Origin: Microdochium bolleyi
Lineage: Eukaryota > Ascomycota > Sordariomycetes > Xylariales > Microdochiaceae
Direction: 5' to 3'
NCBI GenBank assembly: GCA_001566295.1
Contig: KQ964252.1
Span: 1,178,001-1,242,000, forward strand
Length of the DNA: 64,000 bases
Part shown: one piece after another, positions 21,380-33,337 of the stretch
How the letters are laid out: every line of letters begins with the position of its first letter
Numbering within the stretch: the stretch's first letter is position 1
The notes under the pieces: generated by a model
What the model saw: only the letters and a program-made list of their open reading frames with translations
The model's database searches: none
What the model was told of the DNA's origin: nothing
Position numbers and translations under genes: made by a program

Positions 21380-23098
21380 CTACGGCTTCCTGAAAGGCAT
21401 GGACGGAGCTGGTACCGGGGTTTGTGTGGCTGGGATTTTGACTGTGCTTTCCGGCTTTGAAGCAGTAGCCTTTGGCTTCTTCTCCTTTTTTGTCTTTGAG
21501 GGCGTGCTTGCCGCGATGGACGTGCCACCGACGCTTGGTGGAGGCACCGGAGTCTCATTCTTGCCAGCACCTAGGGAGATTTGAGAGCTGGGCACAGGCG
21601 TCGAGGCAGCTTGGCTGGACTTGAGCCTCTTTGCCGCGGCCGATGTTGCCGGCTTCCGCTTCACTGTGGCTGCAGGTAGCGAAGGAGCCGAGGATGCTGG
21701 CGCATCCGCCATCTCCTCGTCCGAACTACTTTCTGATTCGTCGTCTGATGCGGGCGCAGACCGCTTCTGCACAAGCGGCGCTACAGCAGCTACGGGCTGT
21801 CTTGGAACACCAATGGGTGTGAAACGGGGTCGGAGACCCTGCGGTTGCTGACGCACAGCCCTGGGCTTGATGGCGTAGTTGTCTGTGGCGGTGGCACTCT
21901 CTCCGCCGTCTGGGCCGAACTTGACCTGGCGCCGGATGTGCACGGCAGAGTCGATTGACCGCTTGACTACTCCTTGTCAGCATACCCTCACAGGACCCGT
22001 GGAATTCCGCAACTTACTGCCATGGTACTGATCACCAGTCTTTGTGGGAATGAACAGCTGCACTTGAGAGTTGACAGCTTGCGACTCGAGGTCGATGCCA
22101 TAGGCGTCGCCACCGTGTTGCAGTATGGCGCGACCTGACTGGGCATCGGCAAGATCTATTTCGAGCTCTTGCAAAACAGTGATGGGCAGAGACGCCGGGG
22201 CTGTGAAGTACCAGACCTGCTTGCCCTCCAGATTGGCGGTGTTTAGGAAGTCAGCCACCTCCTTGCCTGGGTCAGCCGAGTTGGCTTTTCTGATTGTGAA
22301 ATTGGTCGAATCCAGCCATCCAGGACGAGAGCTATTATCTTGTCAGTCTGCAGGTCCTCATTGCCATGCGCCTATTTATGGATAGACTCACACCGTGGTG
22401 CCTGCCGCTTCATTCGCCTTCGAGACGGCTTTACCCGTACCAGCTTCATCCTCTTCCGATTCAGAGTCGGCTTCAGAGCCAGACTCCTCCTCGCTGGATT
22501 CTTCCTGTGCGGGTCCATTGGGCTTGGGCGCGCTAACGGCTTTGGCGGGAGCCTGTGCTGGTTTCGATGGAACCTTGGCTCCAACATCCTCCTCGTCCTC
22601 GCTGTCGCTCTCCTCTTCGCTCGAGGTGCCACTTGAGCTGCTGTCGCTGGTCGTCTTCTGCGCAGGTCTCGACGTCACTGGCGCGGGCTTCGTTGGACGT
22701 TTTGTCTCGCTGTCGGACTCGTCGCTGGAGTCGGTCTCTTCTTCAGAGCTGGAATCGGCTTCCACTTTCTTGGCCGCGGCGGCCGGCTTCGAGGCTGCCG
22801 GCGCGGTGGGCTTGCTGCCATTGACAGCGGCGGCAGGCTTGGGCTTCCCCGCTGTCTTAGCCGCGAGCTTTTTGCGCTCCGCCTCGAGATCGAGCTCCAC
22901 GTCGCTGTCGCTACCGCTTCCGCTGCCGTCGCTCTCGGAAGAGCTATTGCTGGAGTCTGAATCGTCCTTGGCCTGCGCAGCTAGGCTCTTCTTTGCCTGG
23001 TCGATGCTCGCGTGGAAGCCGCTCGCCGTGCCTTTCTTCTGGTCCTTGACAGCAGCAGCCATGCTGGTCAAGGACGCGACCTTGGCGCGGGGAGCCAT
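21380..23098 (-). CDS. RNA polymerase I subunit RPA34-like
   Basis: Three exons (22392-23098, 22018-22331, 21380-21966; 535 residues). The N-terminal 220 residues are acidic/serine-rich with repeated SSSEEE and SDSEDEED blocks. The conserved core is built across the splices: SRPGWLDSTNFTIRKA, GKQVWYFTAPASLPITVLQ, ILQHGGDAYGI, VQLFIPTKTGDQYHG, then SIDSAVHIRRQVKF and GLRPRFTPIGVP. That order matches RPA34.5, which dimerises with RPA49 on RNA polymerase I and aids rRNA elongation. The tail is Lys/Ala/Pro-rich. Start is MAPRAKVAS at 23098; the frame stays open upstream for 182 more codons, but that stretch overlaps the divergent promoter and looks non-coding. Splices use GTGAGT and GTAAGT donors with TAG acceptors. 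Confidence 0.8.
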
Positions 23099-23621
23099 TG
23101 CGCCGGAATGCGCAATGCAATTGATCGCTGTTGGGAAACAGTGGCGTGATGGAGGGTCCCCGTCGAGGCTCAAGATGATGTTGCAGTCAGAATGATGAGT
23201 TGGTGAGAGATACTGCCGCCAGAACTCAGCCTCGAGGTGTTCGTGATGCTCAATTGAGGTTGCTGTCGCGCCAGGCAAAAACCAAGGGCAGATAGGCAGC
23301 GCATGCGGTTCGCAGCGTAGGGCGGATTTTATTTTTTTAGTGGAGACGCGCCGTCGCGCCTTGCACTTTAGAGCTGGCTTCCCAACCTTAGGAACAGTGT
23401 AAAAGTGCGAAAGAATTTGTGCGACACTGTATGCAAGGTTGATCGACAGACCGGGGCCGTCAACGTCAAACTTGTCTGCGTCCTCGAGATATCCTGACTT
23501 GGGCTCATAGGAATCGAGTTCTGTGAGCGGGAGGACAAGGAAGATTGTGGCGACTATGACCACGGTGTGTAGATCTTGACCAACACGAGTTCCTAATGCT
23601 AAATCAGAATTGCAGTGAAAA
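23099..23621. promoter_or_regulatory. Divergent promoter between RPA34-like and GRC3
   Basis: 523 bp between two divergent starts. It contains an A/T-rich patch near 23325-23340. Both flanking genes serve rRNA production, so shared control is plausible; no defined operator was identified. Confidence 0.55.
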
Positions 23622-26145
23622 ATGAGTGCCTTTGCTTTTCGCAAAAGGCTCCTGGGCAGTCAAGACGAGTCATCTTCGTCGGACTCAAGCCCGAACCAAG
23701 CGGCTACAGCCACGGCGGCAGCATCATCAGTGCAAGGAGGACAGAGCCCAAAGACGTCAGCTTCAAGGCAGAAGAGAGCTCGGAAGGATGGCCCTCGCAG
23801 CGATGCTAAGCAAGCCGCAGCTCCGCCTATTCCGCGGTTGGAAGAACCCGTGTCCGTCTTGGCCACGGCACAATCGCTCGGACAGCCTGATCCGGACGCT
23901 GTCGGTACGCCTCCACTAGATGCTACTCCAGCTGCGACGCCGACCAGGACTCCCGCAGTCTTCTTCTCGACTTATACACCGACCCAGGCAAATTACCGAA
24001 GATGGAAGGACGGCACAGCAGTGGTCACCCTGTGCGAAGGCGAGGTTCGTATGCCCGAAAAGGCCCTCAGGCGATCAATGCTGATACTGGTGGCAGCGCC
24101 TCGTGATCCTTGGCAGCTATGGGGTACGGGTGCGATCTGGAAAGATCACAATTAACGGTGCTACCCTGGTGCCACGATCGAGCAGTGCTTGGGTCGATGC
24201 CCCCGGATGCTATGCTCTGCCCGTCATTCGGACCGTCGATGATTCAGTGGTTGAACTTCACCCATACTCTGCGAACAGAGACATACGAGGGCTCGCGTCA
24301 ATATCGCCTCTCTTTCGGGGCTTGTGGTTGGATGACGACGGCTCAACGTTCAGGATTGTCAGTCGCCCATTACCGAGGCCCTCACGTCATAATATTTCAC
24401 TAACAACTCGAGACGTGTAGGTTCCAACATCTTTAGATGGTCCCAAGAAAACAGTCCTGCAAGATCTGGTCTCTCTCCCAGAATGGAATCGTGAAGCAGC
24501 CCGACTATCCCAAGCCTCGAGCTCCCGGGCCATCACTATCATGGTCACAGGCCCGAAGTCGTCAGGCAAGTCCACTTTTGGAAAGATGCTCGCGAACCGC
24601 ATCATCACCGAGTCAGCTGCAGAGAAGGCTCCTGCCAGGAACAAAACGGGACTTGCCATTTTGGACCTCGACCCTGGCCAGCCAGAATATGGCGTTCCCG
24701 GCCAGGTCAGCCTCGTGCACATCCTCGAGCCTGTCTTGTCACCCTCATTCACCCGACCAACCCCTCTCAAGAGCATCCGCACCATCAGAGCCCACACACT
24801 AGCCTCCATTTCACCGGCTTCAGACCCGGAACTGTACCTCGAGGCAGCCAAAGATCTCTACACACACTATCGCAACACTATCGGCTCGTCAACCCTGATC
24901 ATAAACACTCCCGGCTGGATCCAAGGCACTGGTCTGGATCTCCTCGTGTCTCTCATCGCAGACCTCCGGCCCAGTGAGGTCGTGTACATGTCCCAGACGG
25001 GACCATCCGAATCTGTGGAGGGTCTATCCAGCGCATGCAGAAACACCACATTCACCTTGCTACCATCAAACGCGACAGCACTGGCCGCGAGGTCAGCAGC
25101 ACAGCTGCGGTCGATGCAGCTGCTGTCCTACTTCCACGTAGAGCCCACCGAGCACAAAGATCAACCCAAACGCGGCCCCAAGACCGGGGGCAAATCAAGC
25201 CCGCAGCCGCCAGCGCCTTACTCGTGGATCACCACGCCGCTCTCACAAGTGCCGCCGTGGGAAGTCAGCTACGGCTCCTCACAAGGACGAGGTAGTCGCA
25301 ACAGCGCTGCCGCCGGTATCGCCGGGATCCTGTGTTACGACTACCAGGCACCCCCCGCGCTCCTCGCGGACGCGATCAACGGCAACATCGTCGCAGTCGT
25401 CGAGGTCGAAGATATCCGAGCCTTCCGCGGCGTCACGCCGGCAGAAGAACAGCGTCCCCCAGCCACCCGCACAGACGACGAAGATGTCAATGTGCCAACG
25501 ACAGACATGGACATCGACTCCCCACCCGCGCTTTCCAGTCTCATCGACTCCTCCACGATCCGCACGCCAGAGGGCCTCCCGCTGCTCGACACGAGAGGCG
25601 CGACCCTGGACCCGCAGTACTCGCGCTTCGTCGGCCTCGCGCTGGTCCGTGGGATCGACACGGCCAAGCATGCCCTGCAGCTCATCTCGCCGATCCCGGC
25701 TGGCGAGCTGGATCGCATCTTTGGCGCCAGCGAGGAGCTGGCAGGGCAGGAAGGGGGCCGGCAGATCGTGCTGATTAGCGGCAAGTTCGATACCCCGTCG
25801 TGGGCCTACACTGAGGACTTCTACTACCAGGCGTCATCGTCGTCGGCGTCGCTGTCGTGGCAGAGCCGTGGGGGTGGACCTGGGCAAGGCGACGCCGTCG
25901 CTACTGAGGGCGTCGAGCCGGATTTTGAGGAGGAGGAGGAGGAGGTAGAGGAAGATGGAGAGTTCGACATCAGTTTCGACGCGGTGGAGACCGAGCCGTC
26001 GGTTTCGACGACGCCGATACCGGCGGCGACAGCCACGGACACGCCTTGGATCGAGGAGCTCAGGGGCAGCCAGAAGCGCGGGATTGGGTCCAAGGTGTGG
26101 CGAGTGAGACGTGACCTCGGCAGGTCTAATAACGGTGGCGAGTAG
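23622..26145 (+). CDS. Polynucleotide 5'-hydroxyl kinase GRC3
   Basis: Three exons (23622-24044, 24097-24357, 24421-26145; 802 residues). The Walker A loop is GPKSSGKST (272-280, Lys278), Walker B is DLDPGQPEYG (about 310), and NTPGWIQGTGLDLL lies further on, all as in the Grc3/NOL9 branch of Clp1-type kinases. The N-terminus (about 1-115) is disordered and basic; a beta-sandwich follows (LVILGSYGVRVRSGKITING), then PEWN before the P-loop. The C-terminus has an acidic run (EEEEEEVEEDGE). Grc3 works with the nuclease Las1 to cut and phosphorylate ITS2 of pre-rRNA and is linked to polymerase I termination in yeast. Introns of 52 and 63 nt keep phase; the first has a GTTCGT donor. The partner gene across the promoter encodes a Pol I subunit. 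Confidence 0.92.
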
Positions 26146-26394
26146 TAGACAATGTGATGAAAGTCAATATCTGCAGTCCTGGGAGAGACAGGGCTGGACA
26201 TATCTGGACGCTGAAATTCTTGCGATGCTCATCTTTTGTCGTATTATGCTATGTGTAAATGCGCAATGCTGGCCATGCAGATCAATATGGTTTCGTGCCA
26301 CACTCCGAGGCAACCAAATATTCCATCTCCCGAGTCACCCAGTTCTATATTTCATGCCACTTGCTACTGGAGACATGATTCGGCTCATCCGCTC

Positions 26395-29300
26395 CTAGGT
26401 GCCACATTGGGCATCATCAAGTAAAGTCCCGACCCAAGCCTCTCTAAAGGCCAGGCCCAAGGCCAGAGCGACGTGCCGCGACACGCTATTGCCCACGACC
26501 TTCCACTGCTCAGTAGGGCCTCCAAGTAGCACCTCGTGATCCAAGAAGCCCTGTGCTCGGCGAGCTTCCAGCACCGTCAACGGCCGATTCTGCGCCCAGT
26601 GACTCCAGGTGCCCGTCACAGCATCTTCCGGCTGGCAAGCGGTCGTAACTGTGCGGAAGAGCCCGTATGGATGCACCCGACCCCAGCCTCTGGATTTATT
26701 CTTGCTGGGCATGTCGACGAAAGCACGATGTGGGAACACATACCGCTTTGACAGCGGAAGAATAGGTTCCTCTCCGCCGTGAGAGTACGCTATCTTCGAG
26801 ATGTCCAGACCATATGGGCGCAGTGGCACTAGGCTTAATTGCCTGCGAAGACGTGGGGTGTACCCAATGGAGAGTCGATGATCTGGGAAGCCGATACAAT
26901 AACCAGCTTTACCGTCTTGGATATCCGGCAGATCCGCGGTAGCGGCACTTGAAGAAATGAAGGAGAAGGGAGTCCGCACATCTTCTCTCTGTCCGTACGG
27001 CTCTCCATTCGACATCTTTCCGAGGCGCTGCATCTTGACCGAGGGCGGGTGGGAATGAGAGGGCTCTGGCATACGTGGCAGCCTGGTTCCAGGACTGGCA
27101 AAGCAAAGGAACACGCGTTCCCTGCTCTGGGGAGCGCCAAAGGACCAGGCATCTAGCCACATCAACTGTGTCTGATATCCAAGCCCTACAAGCGCGCATA
27201 TCAGCTGCGATAGCACACACGCGTCCTTCTTGGCGCCCTCCTCCACAATCTGCTTGACATTCTCGAGCACGCCGAACGATGGCCGCAAGCAGTCAACTGC
27301 AGAGACGAATGACGCCGAGAGCGATCGGTTTTTCTGCTGATGCATAGTGCTCTTATCCTGGGTCAGCCTGGAGAAACCAGGACACGGTGAGCCGCCAGAT
27401 ATGAAGTCAACATCGCCAGGCCGAGGCATGTCGGGCTTTCCTTGGATAACCTGGCGCAGCAAGTCATCGATCGATCCAAGAAAAGGTTGACAAGACGGGT
27501 TGCTGTTGGCCATGTACGTGTGAATAGCCTCCTGGCTTAGGTCGTTGGCCCACTGCATCTCTACAGCACCACCTTCTTCAAGGCCTCTACCAAAGTTACC
27601 ACCGCCGCAAAACAAGTCGAGACCACGCAGTTGTGCATCGATGCTCTTTTGCGGGTCAAAACCTTGTCTGATCCTTGCAACTCCGGAAGCATTGATTGCT
27701 GTCCTTCGAATGTAGAACAGGTCCCCGGTACCATTCCGATCATAAGGAGCAGGGACGTGCTCATCTATGTCGAGTACACGGATATAGCATCGCCGATGGA
27801 GCTGGCTCGACCTTATTTTGAGAGTAGTCGATGTCCATAGTAACTCATTCGCAGGTCGTTGCGATGATGAGTGCTGATAGGTCGTTCTAGAATCGAATGC
27901 AGAAAACCTCCTGACGATCGACCAAGACTTGCCCCGAGCGTCGGTGTAGAAGCCCTCGAGCAACAGTGGCTCAAGGCACCTGTCGGAACCTGTTTTTATT
28001 CCAAGCACAGTATCGCCAACAAGAAGGTCAGCCATCCAGCTCTCGTCCGCGCTGCAGTCGAAATGAGTGCTCCGAAGACGCTCCCACCGGTTTTGTGATG
28101 GTAGGTATATCTGTCGTACGAAGAATTCCGCTGTACTCGACTCATTCCCGAACCATTCGACCTCATGGATCGCGTGAATCTCCTCTTCCTTTACGCGGGT
28201 CCCGCCAGAATGACAAGTACAGTTATCGGAAAGAAATAGCTCTTTCCTCCACGGATACTTCATACGGCCGCAAGATGTATCGCGTGGGTGGTATAACCAT
28301 AAGACGTCGAAGGATCGAGCCGAAGTAGTCGGGTGGACGTGGACATGCTGTACTCGTGCCATCCAGACATGATACTCCTCATGGTGGATCGAGGGTTCCA
28401 GTTTCCACTTTGTAGTCGTTACATCGGGTTTGTCCATATGAGTTGATACTACATCGCCAGGCTTGACATGAGCAATGAAATCCTCGGAAGTATCGCTCAT
28501 TGGCCGTTTCATCGACCTTGTAAGTTGTACTGGTGGCGTATGTGCTGTATGACTGGCAACTTGCAACGACCTTGCATCTTCGGTCTCTCCGGAGAGCGGA
28601 AAAGCTTCAAACACATTGCCAAAATCGAAGTGCTCAAAGAGCTTGTAAATGTATGGTGTGACGGTCGTCTTTGCGATAGTTGTCTGCTGGAACTCCGAAG
28701 GTATTGTCGTTGCAAGATTTGGTTTGAAGTGGTCGAAGGATTTGATTTCCTTCCAGATCGTGTGCCAGGATGGATCATCAGACACACCGTCCGCTTCTTT
28801 CCAGATGTACTCGGTGTTTGCTACCACTGCTGTGCGGAAGTCTGTGTCCTTGTTGCCGGTAATCCATTCCTGAATGACGGCAGAACTCTGGTGTTTAGCC
28901 AGCAGGTGCACTCTGAATTGGTCCTTCAAGTCTCCAAGTACCACGCGTCTGTTTTCGGAACGTGAAGACTCGCAGAACCCAATGAAATGCTTCGCAAGAT
29001 CGGCGACCCAGACAAATGGCGTGAAGAAACGCCTATACTCTACCGCCGGTTTTCCAAGTCGGTAATATAGCGGCCTCCCTCGCTTCATGTTGTATGTGGA
29101 GTGAACCCAGATCTGATTCCTGACCGTTTCGTAATCGTCATCGTAGCCACCAATCGGCAAGTTCGAGAAAGCTATCTTCCTCAAAAAGAGCTCCTGGTCG
29201 CCGATATGTATCACACCGTCGAAGTAGAAGAGGCTATTTCCTTGCAGAGTGCCTAGAGCCTGAAGCGGACGGAATTCATCCTGATAGACCTTGGAGTCCA

Positions 29301-29947
29301 CATAGATGCAGAAGTCCTGCAGGATGATGTCCATGTACTCAGGATCGTGACCTTGTCTTGTATGGCGCTCGAACAGTTCCACAGCCTGACGCTCTGAGAT
29401 TTCCTTAGCTGGAGGTATAAAGCCCCCGAAACTCGACTTTGGGTTGACCAGTGTTGAGGCAGGCAGAAGTATGCTGAATCGACCAGAGCTGTGCGGGAAG
29501 GTTGGTTCGTCCTCATCGAGATCACTCGCAGGCTTGCTATGAACGCTGGTTCCAGAGGCCGCCGAGTCCGCGATTTCCAGCGTGGAATGCTCCCCAAGCT
29601 TCACGAAGAGGTCATCGACAACCATCACGTGCGGAGCGTCATCCTCATCAGGGTCGAGTGATACAACGGTTGGTCGGCATGGCGTCTCTTTCTCGGCGCT
29701 TTGGACTGGAAATGTGACCGGCTCAGTGGTCTCCGGCGTCGTAGCAGTTGTCGGAGCTGCCTCCCAGTCCATTGGCCCATCGAGGTTGTCGAGCCTCACT
29801 ACTTGCCCATTAGTCCTGTTCCAACAATGATGGGCCAGTGATGTGCATACCGGTGGTAAAACTCCCACCTTGGAGTGGTTCAGACCTGGGTATTTCGTCA
29901 TCATCGGAGCCTGAGTCCGAGGATATCGATATGACGGAAGCTGGCAT
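26395..29947 (-). CDS. DIM-2-type DNA (cytosine-5) methyltransferase
   Basis: Two exons (29851-29947, 26395-29798; 1166 residues). The short first exon (MPASVISISSDSGSDDDEIP) joins through a 52-nt intron with a GGACTAATG branch site; without it the frame lacks its proper start. A BAH domain lies at about 495-605 (EYHVWMARVQHVHVHP, FDVLWLYHPRDT). The catalytic domain follows: motif I LFCGGGNFGRGLEEGG (about 758), motif IV GGSPCPGFSRLTQDKS (about 835, catalytic Cys), motif VI ENV (about 878), motif VIII QSRERVFLCF (about 925), and motif X VVGNSVSRHVALALG (about 1137). All residues expected for activity are present. In Neurospora DIM-2 carries out cytosine methylation, guided by HP1 reading H3K9me3. 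The family and domain order exclude RID and DNMT5. Confidence 0.9.
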
Positions 29948-30685
29948 CGTGATCAGTTGCGACTGAGGACGGTTGGCAGAGCCGTGTCACGCCATGTGAC
30001 TCTGTGTGCAGGCCGAGCAGGCAACGGCCGTTCTGACGCGCCTTCCGTTCGCACAAGTGGCGGTCGGCGTAGCTGCATGGAAAGAGACAATCAAATGAAT
30101 CGGGATAGTGAAAAGGTTGTGGGAAAATCACTTGAGTATCGAATCGCCGGCCAGCCGCAGTTGACGTGTGTTCGGGGGGAAGAGGACTCAACAACAGCCT
30201 GGGCAGCGGGAAAGGCAAGAGCGTTTCCAGCCCGGTCGTTCGCACCAGTTGCTTATGAGTGTGTTTTTGTGAACTGTGCGGAGCTAGTGCACAGTTGCTG
30301 TTGGGAGTGCTTGACTTTGGGCAGATTACAATAGTCAAGTCACAACTTGGGCATTGTTTGCGATCATTGCTCCAGCCATCAAGCGCGTTCGGTTTCCAGC
30401 CAATCAAACGTGGTCGCAGGTTGGAGGTGACCAACCAGCGCACGAGAGAACTTATGGGTCCCGTTTGGGATCTGAGCCTCTGTCTCCCAGTCTCAAGAAT
30501 TCACATGTAAGATCCACTTAATTAACACAGACCTGACGCAAGAAATCGCAAGCTTCCAAGTGATTAAAAAGGCCTCTGAAGCCGGGTATCTCTATAATTC
30601 AGATAGTAATCTATAGGTCATCATCTATACAGCTGGATATACAGGAGGTCTCCGCCCACTACATCAATCCACAACTCCTGGGACA
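29948..30685. other. Intergenic, DIM-2 promoter side
   Basis: 738 bp between the DIM-2 start and the 3' end of the PPR-like gene; A/T-richer near 30520-30620. No gene seen. Confidence 0.5.
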
Positions 30686-33337
30686 TCAGGGCTTGGCATC
30701 GACAACTTGCTCAACATGAGCTTCTTGTTGTTCAACTTTGCTCAAGACTCTGTGCCGCAGGCGCGGCGAGGCGCGGCGATGATCAGCCGCGATATACGAT
30801 TCGACCTGTTCTTCCGTTGGCCAGGCCCATGCAGACGAGGCTTCTACCCTCTCGTTCAGCATGCCGAGACGCTCGGTCGAGAGCAGAGGTTTCCCAAACG
30901 CCTGGAACGCGCAGAGAGTCCTCGCAATGAGGGCATCGCCTCGAGGACCGACCCTCTCGCACTCCTCAACCATAATCTGCTCATGATCCAACATCCACTC
31001 GAGTAGGGCAGCCATGCCTTCAAAATCTTCGAGAAAAGCGAGAGTGCGCATGTATGTATGAAGATGGGCAGGTCCTAGCATGTGCAGGAACTTAGGCACC
31101 TCATGCAAGCCAATATACTCGTCAGCCACGCCTATTGGCTTCGTGAGCTCACGGAAGATGGCGTGGGCGACGCCGAGCGCTTGAGTGCGCATCGGCAGAA
31201 TGTGTTCGTTGGCACTAATTGGCGGGGCTTCGGATTCATTTTCGCCAATCCGTTGAAGTTTTCTGAGCTCAGTCAACGTTGCTTTCTGCACTGTCTGGCA
31301 GTAGTGCAGAAACAACTGCGGATCGACGCCGATTGTTGAAGTCACATGCTGGAGCACTTCCATCTGCATCATGAGTGCTTCATTATCGTAACTCGTGGTT
31401 GGGGAGCGCCGGTGTAGTCGTAGATTCTCAGCAGCCAAAGTAGAGCATATAGAGTACCACGGAGTACGGAACGTCACCCCTTCCGTACTGTCAGCTGTCA
31501 GGCGAGTTCGCGCCAGCCTGATGGCTGTGTTGATGCGGAATAGATCTTGCCTGGCAAACTGCTTCCGTCTTTCCTGCCGAGGCTGCAAGTTACAAAGAAG
31601 GTGGATATAGCTTGCGAAGAGCTGTAAAGGCACGCGACGGAGCGCTTGGTGTGACGGTTCCTCGTGTGCTGTCAGGGCTTGAATACTGTAATCTTGCATA
31701 CCGCTGTCTTCCAGGTACCGTAGTGCCTCGTCAGTCGATCGGGCCTCGCTGACCAACTTGTTGAGACAGTAGCCTTCAGGTTTGATGCCACGCTCGATCA
31801 TTTGGTTGTACAGCTGGTCGACTGTGGGAGGCGCCTGGCGAGCAAGCTCGAATTCGCTGTAGTTGGCATCGTGCATTGGTAATGTCTCACGGGAGCTGCC
31901 TGGGAGATGACCCGCGTCAAGGTTGGCCATTGGGGCCTTGAGCTTGAAGAACATCTCCGCGTAGACCTGGATATTGGGTTCGGGGCAAGACCTGAATGCC
32001 GACCATGCTTCGTGTGCATTTCGTGTGGCCCGAACCCGCATGGCCCAGTACGAGAACCGGTTCTGCTGTTCCTTGGACCCGTGCCATTCTTTGGGCGCCA
32101 GACTTCGAGTCTGGATGGTGGGGGACTCCTGAGCAATGCCGCCTAGAACATCAAGAGCACGGTCGTAGTCGTCTTTGTCGTAGCCGGCTTCGTGCATGAG
32201 CAGGCCTGCCTTGAAGCTCCGCGACTGATCATCTTGTGGAGTCCTTCGTGCATCGCGTCCGTCAAAGTCTTGTCGATACGGTGGCCATGACTTTGTATAC
32301 CTGATCGCAACTGCCTTCTCCGCAGAGGAACGTTTCAAGCCCACCATGACTTGGCGCATAGCCCTATAGCTTTCCTTGTTGATGAGCAGGGGCTTTTTGA
32401 AACTGTCTGACGTTGCCAACAAGATCTTTTGCGCTCGCCAATTGAACTCCATATTGCGTATAGGCTGTACAGAAGCTGGCCGTTTGAACAGCCACAAGGC
32501 AGTGTTGAATATTTTGCAGCGGTCTTCGTAGGTTTGTGGGTCGTCTGATGGGAGGGCACGAATGCAGTCCGCCACGAAACGCGCCACGGTAACAATCGAC
32601 ATGGGCCAAAGTCGTTGAATGTGCACGACAAGTCGCCGAAGGAACATGAGCAGTTGTGGAACAGTGAGGATGTGCCTTGGTCGACGTTGTGGCAATGATC
32701 GTTGTTGTGTGTCTGCTAGAAGTTTCTTTTGGACATAATCCATGAGCTTCAACAGCGATCTGGGCTCTCTGAACTTCTCATCGCTACGTAGGAGAAGCAG
32801 TAGTAAAAACGTCGGCTGCGGTTCGTGCGAGCAGACGAATCGTTCCACCCGATTGTCGCCATCCCTGCCAGATACAATCCAGACCCAAAAGTTGATGTCT
32901 CTCTCCGTATAGCCCCGGGCTCTCAAGCCCTGGACACGGTCTTTCCACTCTGTCGAGTTCGCAGAGCCGACAGCGTCTGCTAGTTGAGCATTCTCTTCGC
33001 CTTCCCGAAGCTGCTTGCGCAGGAGCGCTTGTAGTGTAATTAGGGGCAGTCGTTCGTTCCTTTGGCGAGCCATACCGTGCACGATGCGCGCATAGCGTCG
33101 TTTCTGCGCGTCCGTCCTCGATCGCAGGCGCAGGGCGAGGACTCTGCTAGGAGAGCTCCGTGTCCGTGGCGACCTCGTGGTGCGCGATCCTGTCATACGG
33201 GACAGGGTCGCTCCCAGAACCTCATGCGACACCCAGAGGCCACGACCCCCCGGAATCGTGGCCCTGGCCGCTGCTGCACTCATGCCCAACGTCACCGCAG
33301 AGATTCTGTTTGTGTCCTTGCCATGCGCTTGATGCAA
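30686..33337 (-). CDS. Large mitochondrial PPR-like protein
   Basis: Single open exon of 883 residues as read; the true N-terminus may lie in an unrecognised upstream exon. The first 80 residues are Arg/Ser/Thr-rich with few acids, fitting a mitochondrial presequence. The body is almost entirely alpha-helical, with degenerate pentatricopeptide-type units such as VDQLYNQMIERGIKPEGYCL followed by NKLVSEARSTDEALRYLED, and MGLKR/LRSRTD-type basic helices. Fungal proteins of this build bind organellar RNAs and control stability or translation of individual mitochondrial transcripts (for example cya-5-type factors). I cannot name the orthologue. It is divergent from an RMND1-type gene with a 435-bp gap. 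Confidence 0.65.
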   Translation of the reverse strand: MHQAHGKDTNRISAVTLGMSAAAARATIPGGRGLWVSHEVLGATLSRMTGSRTTRSPRTRSSPSRVLALRLRSRTDAQKRRYARIVHGMARQRNERLPLITLQALLRKQLREGEENAQLADAVGSANSTEWKDRVQGLRARGYTERDINFWVWIVSGRDGDNRVERFVCSHEPQPTFLLLLLLRSDEKFREPRSLLKLMDYVQKKLLADTQQRSLPQRRPRHILTVPQLLMFLRRLVVHIQRLWPMSIVTVARFVADCIRALPSDDPQTYEDRCKIFNTALWLFKRPASVQPIRNMEFNWRAQKILLATSDSFKKPLLINKESYRAMRQVMVGLKRSSAEKAVAIRYTKSWPPYRQDFDGRDARRTPQDDQSRSFKAGLLMHEAGYDKDDYDRALDVLGGIAQESPTIQTRSLAPKEWHGSKEQQNRFSYWAMRVRATRNAHEAWSAFRSCPEPNIQVYAEMFFKLKAPMANLDAGHLPGSSRETLPMHDANYSEFELARQAPPTVDQLYNQMIERGIKPEGYCLNKLVSEARSTDEALRYLEDSGMQDYSIQALTAHEEPSHQALRRVPLQLFASYIHLLCNLQPRQERRKQFARQDLFRINTAIRLARTRLTADSTEGVTFRTPWYSICSTLAAENLRLHRRSPTTSYDNEALMMQMEVLQHVTSTIGVDPQLFLHYCQTVQKATLTELRKLQRIGENESEAPPISANEHILPMRTQALGVAHAIFRELTKPIGVADEYIGLHEVPKFLHMLGPAHLHTYMRTLAFLEDFEGMAALLEWMLDHEQIMVEECERVGPRGDALIARTLCAFQAFGKPLLSTERLGMLNERVEASSAWAWPTEEQVESYIAADHRRASPRLRHRVLSKVEQQEAHVEQVVDAKP

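Noticed and set aside
23099..23644. Upstream in-frame extension of RPA34-like protein (182 codons)
   Set aside because: Crosses the divergent promoter and the GRC3 start, and lacks family resemblance; MAPRAKVAS at 23098 is the better start.
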